64,000 bases of DNA from Primulina eburnea (Eukaryota; Streptophyta; Magnoliopsida; Lamiales; Gesneriaceae), in NCBI RefSeq assembly GCF_022965805.1, contig NW_027330879.1, positions 1 to 64,000 of the forward strand. Reading direction: 5' to 3'. Positions within the stretch are counted from its first letter, which is position 1; each line of letters opens with the position of its first letter. Shown one piece after another: positions 57,547 to 64,000 of this stretch. The position numbers and the translations under genes were made by a program. The notes beneath the pieces are model-generated. The model saw nothing but the letters and a program-made list of their open reading frames with translations, was not told the origin of the DNA and searched no databases.

Positions 57547-60500
57547 ATGTTTACCGAAGGTTTAGATGCCAGTGCCATAAACTGGATCAAGAAGGTAACT
57601 TTTCGATGACCCACCAAAATTGCAGCGTTTCTTGTTTGTTTTTGTTGGAGAAGTATGCCTTTTCTTTTGGAATGAGATTTTTTGTACGTTTCTATGTGTA
57701 TTAAGCTGATATATTTTCAGCCCAGTAAAGGAAAAAAATTGCATTTGAAGAGGACTGTGTTAATAAATTTGACTTAGAGTGAGAGTTGAATTTGGTTTTG
57801 AAGTTTCATCTCTGGACTCAATTGCCCGCAGGGATCGACGGATGTGGAGCAACGTGAAACAAGATCGCCTTTGATTGAAAAGCTAGACCAAAAGTACCAT
57901 CTTCCCAGATCACCACTAGCCTTGAGTTCAAGTAGTTTTGCATCTTCCCATTCTCTGCCTCCGCTGAAATTTCATTCTGATCTTATTAAACCTGTCAATA
58001 CGGTCACTCTAAGTGTTGATAGCAATGACGATGACTCTGATTATTACAAGGATAACGATGAAACCGAGAGTGTTGGTTCTGCCCCGGAGCACTCTGATGA
58101 AGATGGCTTGGATAAGCCAGTGCTTGAGGATTCCGATGAAGAGATGTTCATTCCCAATTTGAGGAAAAAATTCAATGATGGAAAAAATGCATCTACTATA
58201 AATAGAGGGTTGTTGAAAGAGAATCTTTGTATTGAAATTCCAGGGAGTGTGCGAGGATATACGGTTCGGTTGAACAACAAAGTCCAACCTCACAGTGCTT
58301 ATGTAAGCATTAGTCACCATTTTTTCTTGTAATAGCAATTGCTAACAATCAAAATCAGATCAAGAACATGGTGTAAGATTCTCTGTGGACAGAAAAATGA
58401 GCTATTGATTTGAATCTTACCAGTTAATGGGTTCACATATTAGTAAAAACAAATGCAGGGTACACCAGTTGGTAAACTAAATGATGCCTTGGACTTGGGA
58501 ACACCCAGTGCGCCGCCTGTTTTGGACAGTAATAGTGACTTACATTCTGAAGCTGGAAGTGAGAAACATAATGATGATCTACATGAAGTATGTGAACGGA
58601 GTTTATCTAGTAATACGGTAAAGTTTTCGTGTCCAGGAGATGGATCTCTGAACAGTGAGGTGGATAAAAGGTATGGTACTTTAGCAGGAGAGATATTAAA
58701 GAGCTTTTGTTTATCACTCATGCCCATTGTATTTCGTTGTCACACTTCCCAGGAATGATGAAGAAAAACTTTCGGAAAGAGAACCTCCAGCCTCTGGCTA
58801 TCTTGCAAACTCATTTACTCCACATTATGATGCAAGGTTATGGATTTACTCGTTTATTCATTTTTATATGTGATCTTACCTATTAGATGTTGTGCTTGCA
58901 GTTGCTCCATATTCATGTTTTCTTTAAATCTGAAATAGGAAAGACTATAGATTTAAAATTGGTTTTGGTCCGAGTAGGACAAGTGAATGCAAGCTGCCCA
59001 ACAACTGTTCAACACTTGAATTTGCAAGCAGAAGTTTGCATAATTGATTGACCAATATCTCTTTGGGCTATGGTTGTTACCACCTGTATTTAGATGGCCT
59101 TGTCGTGCTCCTCCCATTTTTTTTCTCGGTCTCTTAATTTCATCATGGATATTAGATACCAGTTTGACTAAGACATGAAGATTTCTGAGAAGGTACTACT
59201 TTTTTTTTTTTACGACAGTGGGCAAAATGCATGGCAAGCTCTTGTAGCTTATGATGCCTGCATTCGCCTATGCTTAAATTCATGGGCAAGAGGCTTTGCA
59301 GAGGCGCCAGAATTTCTGCGTGATGAATGCCTGCTTCTTCGGAATGCCTTTGGGTAAGTCTACAGATTTCGTACTTACTGTTTCTGGTGTCTATGTAAAT
59401 TCGCCAGTTACATTATATAAGAGAGTATGAAGCAATTTTTCCTTGCTCAGACTACACAAGCTACTGTTACAACCTCGAGGCGCACAAGCAGCAGAAAGCA
59501 ACAGTAACACCACAGAACAAACAATACCTTCGAAAGTGAAAAGGATAGTTGGGAAGATTCGCGTGGAAGGTTTGGACTTTTCCACACTATTACTAGAAGA
59601 AAAATTTGCAACTACTGTAAAGCTTTAATTGGTATATAAATTAGTATGAGGGGGCTTTACTTTCTTATGACAAGATTGTCCTAGTAGAGTTCATAATTCC
59701 CAAAATAGTTGCATCTGCTATATTTTATGTACAAAGCATGAGAATTTGTGACTTTTTTATCCTTCTCTAATGTAAAAGATATGAGAGGCTGGAGATGTTT
59801 TTAACGTTGATATACATTTTTTGTTCCATGAAAAGTTGCAATACAACGTAATGACAACTAATTATCAGTATGCTAATTATTCTAGTGAAAAAGCTACGAG
59901 TTATACCAAGACGAAAGTTGAAGGACACGAATTCAATGAGAAGTGCACTATACATACCAGCTGGGGCAGATTATGTCCGACATGTTTCATCAGTGGTCAA
60001 GCATAAAATTAATTCTCTCAAGCTCAGTCCATTCTCAATGTCATCTGAAGGTCTGTCCTCCTTTAATGTTTATTTGTGAATTCTTTTTGCTAAGAATTAT
60101 AGTTGTTCAGAATTTAGTTATGATACCTGGTTTAAGAAATAAAGGCCCCCCTTTACCTATTGCAGTGGAAGAAATAACTGAGGAAGCCTAAAAATTATCT
60201 CGTCTTTGCTTGAGAAGGATGCGAATAAACCTTCAACATAAGATACAGTTTAAACCTTTAGAGGGGTGGGAGGTCTTAGAGATCCTTCAAGAATATGTAC
60301 ACATTTAAGAGATAATATCTAAAAGGAAGACATGGACTGTAAACGCGTGTCAGGGGAACTCCTTAAACATAATCAGATTTTATCTTATGTCGTAGAAGTT
60401 CAACTACATAGTACCCGCTCATGGCTCATGCACCACACTATTAAATTTTAAAAAATGGATTTTGATGTGTCACATTATCTTAATTACTATTTTGTCAAAT

Positions 60501-61675
60501 TTATCCACAGAATCAATGGTGTGCTTGGTTCACCTGAAAAGTTTAGTTGAGGAGAATGAAATGGAACAAAGCTCTGTCATCTCATTGAGGCCTGGGAGTG
60601 GTGAATATCATGATTTGTAAGCTGCCAATTACGTTCTTATATGATGATTTATATTTAGAATGTATTCCTAGAGAAACTAATCACAGATAGATTGGATTTC
60701 AGTTTTCCAGAGAGCCAAGCAGATACGCTTCTACTTGAAGTCCAAGATGTAAAGAGAAATACTCAAGGTTTTGCCACAATTCCAATTTCATCCTTGACCG
60801 ACAACCCCGTAAGTGCTGTTGCAACATAGGCGTCATTATTATCATTAAAGTTCTAGTGGCAATCTAATACTAACTAACATTATGCAGAATGATAGAATTC
60901 GATGGTGGCCTATTCATCTTAATGATAATGAATGTGCGGGGAAAGTTTTGCTCTCTATGGGTAGCACATTTACGAGTGACGAGACAGTGGCTCTGAAGGT
61001 AACATATTGTTTGGTAATGAAAATGCAATGCATTATCAACACTTAATTCAAGCAGTTCCTGGAAAAAGTGACAATATTTTCCATTCATTAACATATATAA
61101 ATTCAGCAATGTGATCTAACATTTATAGTTGCCCATTGAAATGTAATAGAGTGGGTCTATAGTAGAGACCCTAGCATACGATCTGTTGCTTGAGGCTGCT
61201 ATGCGTGCCGAACAGTTTCATGCACGAAATTTAAGAGTAGGAGGGCCATGGAAGTGGATTTTGAAAGAATTTGCCGAGTATTATGGAGTTTCAGATTCAT
61301 ATACTAAACTAAGGTACTGATTTGTTTGGTACATTGTAAATTTCAGTTCCCTAACAGTGTTATAAAAATCACGTTTATCCATTTACATTAATTTACACAG
61401 ATATCTCTCTTATGTGATGAATGTTGCCACTCCCACAAAAGATTGCTTAGAGCTTGTGCATGAGTTGCTTGTGCCTGTCATGAAGGCCAGGAATGAGAGA
61501 ATCCTAACGAGACAAGAAGTAAGTACCTCAAGAAGCTCGATAATCACATCATTCATGAATTATCGTAGATCCAGGAAATGTTTAATCCAATTATGTCGAA
61601 TTTTTCCGAGAGTGGACAAAATAAAACCCGTGCCAGATTAGAGATGGCCATAAGATTATAATACAAAGCTTAACA

Positions 61676-61729
<54 letters not shown>

Positions 61730-64000
61730 TCCGCTAATGCCTCCTCACTTCTTGTGGTACATGGATTCACAGAAAAGTATTTTGTTGGATTGTGAGACGC
61801 AAGTTGAGAGTCTTCTCTCAGCAACATTTTGGAATTACAAGTCACTAGATGAAAAATCTCCAACTGGATTGGTTGACGTATCAGGTCCAATATTAGAAAC
61901 TGCAGCACCGGCACTAGTTCCTGCTGTTCAAGTGTATACGCTTCTTCACGATATTCTTGCTCAAGATTCTCAGACTATGCTGAGAAAATATTTACAGGTA
62001 TATTTTACCAAATTGGAAATATATCTGGCTTTGTTGCATTTTTTATATCTTTTTGGAACCAGACAACTAAGTAAATGGCAACTTTTCCAGATGGCAGCAA
62101 CAAAACGATGTCGAAAACACATGTTTGAAACTGATGAGCTTGTATCAAGCAACTCAGATGGCTTTGTCATGGATTCTGGTTCAATCTGCACAGCCTACTC
62201 CAAAATGAAGAATCTCTGTATCAACATAAGCAAAGAAATCCAGGCTGACATCAAGATACACAATCAACACATATTTCCTAGGTATCAAATTTGATGTTAG
62301 ACAATTTCAACTATCGATTTATTTGTGTGCCGCATATATAAGCTGCTAATATGAAGCAATATCATCTGCCATTTTTAGTTCCATAGACCTGTCGAGCATA
62401 ACCTCATCAGTGTATAGCACGGAATTGTGCAAAAGGCTCAAAAGTTTCTTAGCTACATGGCCTCCATCAAGTCCCATGCCACACGTGAACGATCTTCTGA
62501 TAGCAATGTCAGAATTCGAGAGGAGCCTTGAGTTGTGGAATATCAGGTTTACTATCTCATTACCCCTTGTTTTTTGGCCTGAGATTTTCAATAATTTCAG
62601 TTTTAGAAAATACTTTACTGAAACTTTTACACTGATAATTTGTTAACATGTAAATTTATAAATTCAGCCCAGTCCAAGGCGGTGTCAACTCCCGAGAGTT
62701 GTATGACGATTACATAATGGTCTGGATACAAGATTTACAACTGACCTTTCTTGATCTTTGCAAAGCTGAAAAGGTACCTCTTCTTACTTATTAGACTATC
62801 ATCTGTGCATCATATTCTCGGCTGATTTTTGGTGCAGCTTTCTGCCTTTAGGAGTTTAGGTCTATAATATTGCTGCTTATTGAACTTTCAATTGCAGGTA
62901 CCTTGGTCCGGGGTAGTTACAATATATTCAACCTCTCCCTTTGCTGAGGATATGTTTGAGAAAATGACAAAAATGCTTGTGGAGTATGAAGTTGTGATCA
63001 ACAGATGGCCTCAGTACACATTGATTTTGGAGAATGTGAGGTTCCATCTTTAGTACACAGGCGTTTTTTTCCCTGACATTCATATACACATTCTATTATC
63101 ATTTTTTGTGCACACAAAGTTGTATTTACATTTCATTGGTTCATATTTTATAGGCTGCTGCAAATGTTGAAAGAGCAATAATCAAGGCAATGGAAAGGCA
63201 ATATAATGACATTTTGACTCCTTTAAAAGATAGCATCCCAAAAAGACTTGGCATGCAAGTTCAGAAATTGGCAAGAAGGCAATCAACCACTTACTATTCC
63301 ATTCCTAGCCAGGTGAGTTGAGCTTCTGCAATTTATTTTCACCTCAGAATTGGTAGAAGAAAGAATAGATTTGACCGTTCCTTTTATTTGTGTTTGGCAG
63401 CTCGGAATATTTCTGAACACAATGAAGAGAATTCTAGACGTGCTTCACTGTAGGATTGAGGACAAACTGAAGTCATGGGCATCCTATTTGCCAATGAATG
63501 GAGACAGTAAGTCAACTTTTGGGGAACAAATGAATGCTATTACAGTCCTCTTAAGGACAAAGTACAAGAATTATGTCCAAGCTATTGTGGTCAAGCTTGC
63601 AGCGAACGTAAGCCATTTTTTATCTCTGAATTTGTTTAGTTTTAGAGATGGACTAATATGCTAAAGATTAGATTTCATCTCGATTTTCAACTTTATAGGC
63701 TTCGACTTTAAAATAAGATCAAACTTTATTCCATATAGTGACTTAGAGTTTCACCACAAAGCTTCTTCAACTTCATAACTGCAGAGAATGCTTTGTAAAC
63801 TTGAAATTGTTTAAGCTTCAAGAATTGTACATGTGATCCTTATTTCCAAAAAACCGGTAACCCTTACCCAAGTATCCAAATGCATTATGCTAAGGTTTAC
63901 ATGCCCTCCTTTTGTATTGTGTAAGCAAGTGGTAAGGTAACACATATTCGAGTAAATTATTACAGTTGCAAGCTAATAGAAGTACAAGGCTTCAAAGGAT
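57547..64000 (+). CDS. Large conserved plant protein of unknown function (At4g24610/At5g65440-like), 5' part
   Basis: Twenty exons join in frame with GT-AG introns: 57547-57594, 57832-58302, 58459-58670, 58753-58836, 59219-59353, 59451-59569, 59886-60050, 60511-60616, 60703-60808, 60888-60998, 61150-61313, 61401-61518, 61773-61997, 62091-62281, 62379-62546, 62668-62773, 62898-63035, 63154-63312, 63401-63607, 63966 onward; the window cuts the last. About 1022 codons are seen. It begins MFTEGLDASAINWIKK. An acidic, Ser-rich segment spans residues about 80-135 (DSNDDDSDYYKDNDETESVG). Conserved blocks follow: AWQALVAYDACIRLCLNSWARGF, RSALYIPAGADYVRHVSSVV, LAYDLLLEAAMRAEQFHARNL, WKWILKEFAEYYGVSDSYTKLRYLSYVM and VWIQDLQLTFLDLCKAEK. 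I know no biochemical role for this family. Some databases call members 'pesticidal crystal cry8Ba protein', a label the sequence does not support. There is no signal peptide or membrane segment. Confidence 0.88.
61679..61728. repeat. (TA)25 microsatellite in intron 12
   Basis: An uninterrupted TA run of 50 bases, 44 bases upstream of the exon 13 acceptor. Confidence 0.97.

Noticed and set aside
61678..61914. Minus-strand frame ending in an Ile-Tyr repeat
   Set aside because: Translation of the (TA)25 microsatellite and antisense to exon 13.
57547..64000. Toxin-like 'pesticidal crystal protein' identity
   Set aside because: The multi-exon plant gene shows no crystal-toxin domain; the name is a propagated database label for its relatives.

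Overview
The window looks like a gene-poor, transposon-rich stretch of a eudicot nuclear genome. The evidence is genes with many AT-rich introns, a plant-specific PPR gene, plant copia and Athila-type retrotransposons, and hAT- and PIF-type elements. One small repeat near 56.5 kb resembles a MITE that I associate with asterids/Lamiales, but I cannot fix the species. All boundaries were read by eye from splice signals, reading frame and repeat ends.

Four host genes are supported. (1) An NTMC2T6-type SMP/C2 lipid-transfer tether, + strand, 12 exons, 2986-12677; its frame closes exactly at 721 codons plus stop. (2) A single-exon E-class PPR protein, + strand, 13586-15787. In Arabidopsis these two families lie side by side (At1g53590/At1g53600), so this looks like conserved microsynteny. 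(3) A 4-exon RCC1-repeat gene, - strand, 24728-27378. (4) The first 20 exons of a large plant protein of unknown function (At4g24610/At5g65440-like), + strand, 57547 to beyond the window.

Most of the rest is layered mobile DNA. 1-950: the 5' end of a minus-strand LTR element. 954-1641: hAT-like MITE pieces. 7174-10992: a decayed copia inside intron 10 of the tether gene. 18357-24702: a non-coding PIF-like element in the RCC1 3' region, split by a young copia (18759-23906) with identical 229-bp LTRs, a 5-bp target duplication and an intact 1431-aa polyprotein. 27695-28180: a copia 3' relic. 28181-28397 plus 39663-41597: a gypsy-type LTR split by a full-length Athila-like element (28398-39657, target duplication GGGTC). 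41598-50844: a decayed copia cut by two solo LTRs (one holding a third LTR) and a hAT MITE, then truncated by another gypsy-type LTR. 53036-56270: a nearly complete PIF/Harbinger transposon carrying both the Myb-like ORF1 and the DDE transposase.

The most unusual structure is the 5' leader of the young copia element. It holds a perfect 177-bp inverted repeat built from TRIM-like LTR sequence. A second initiator-Met-tRNA primer site lies in the 9-nt loop, and the gag-pol start codon lies inside one arm. I found no defence system, CRISPR array or gene cluster.
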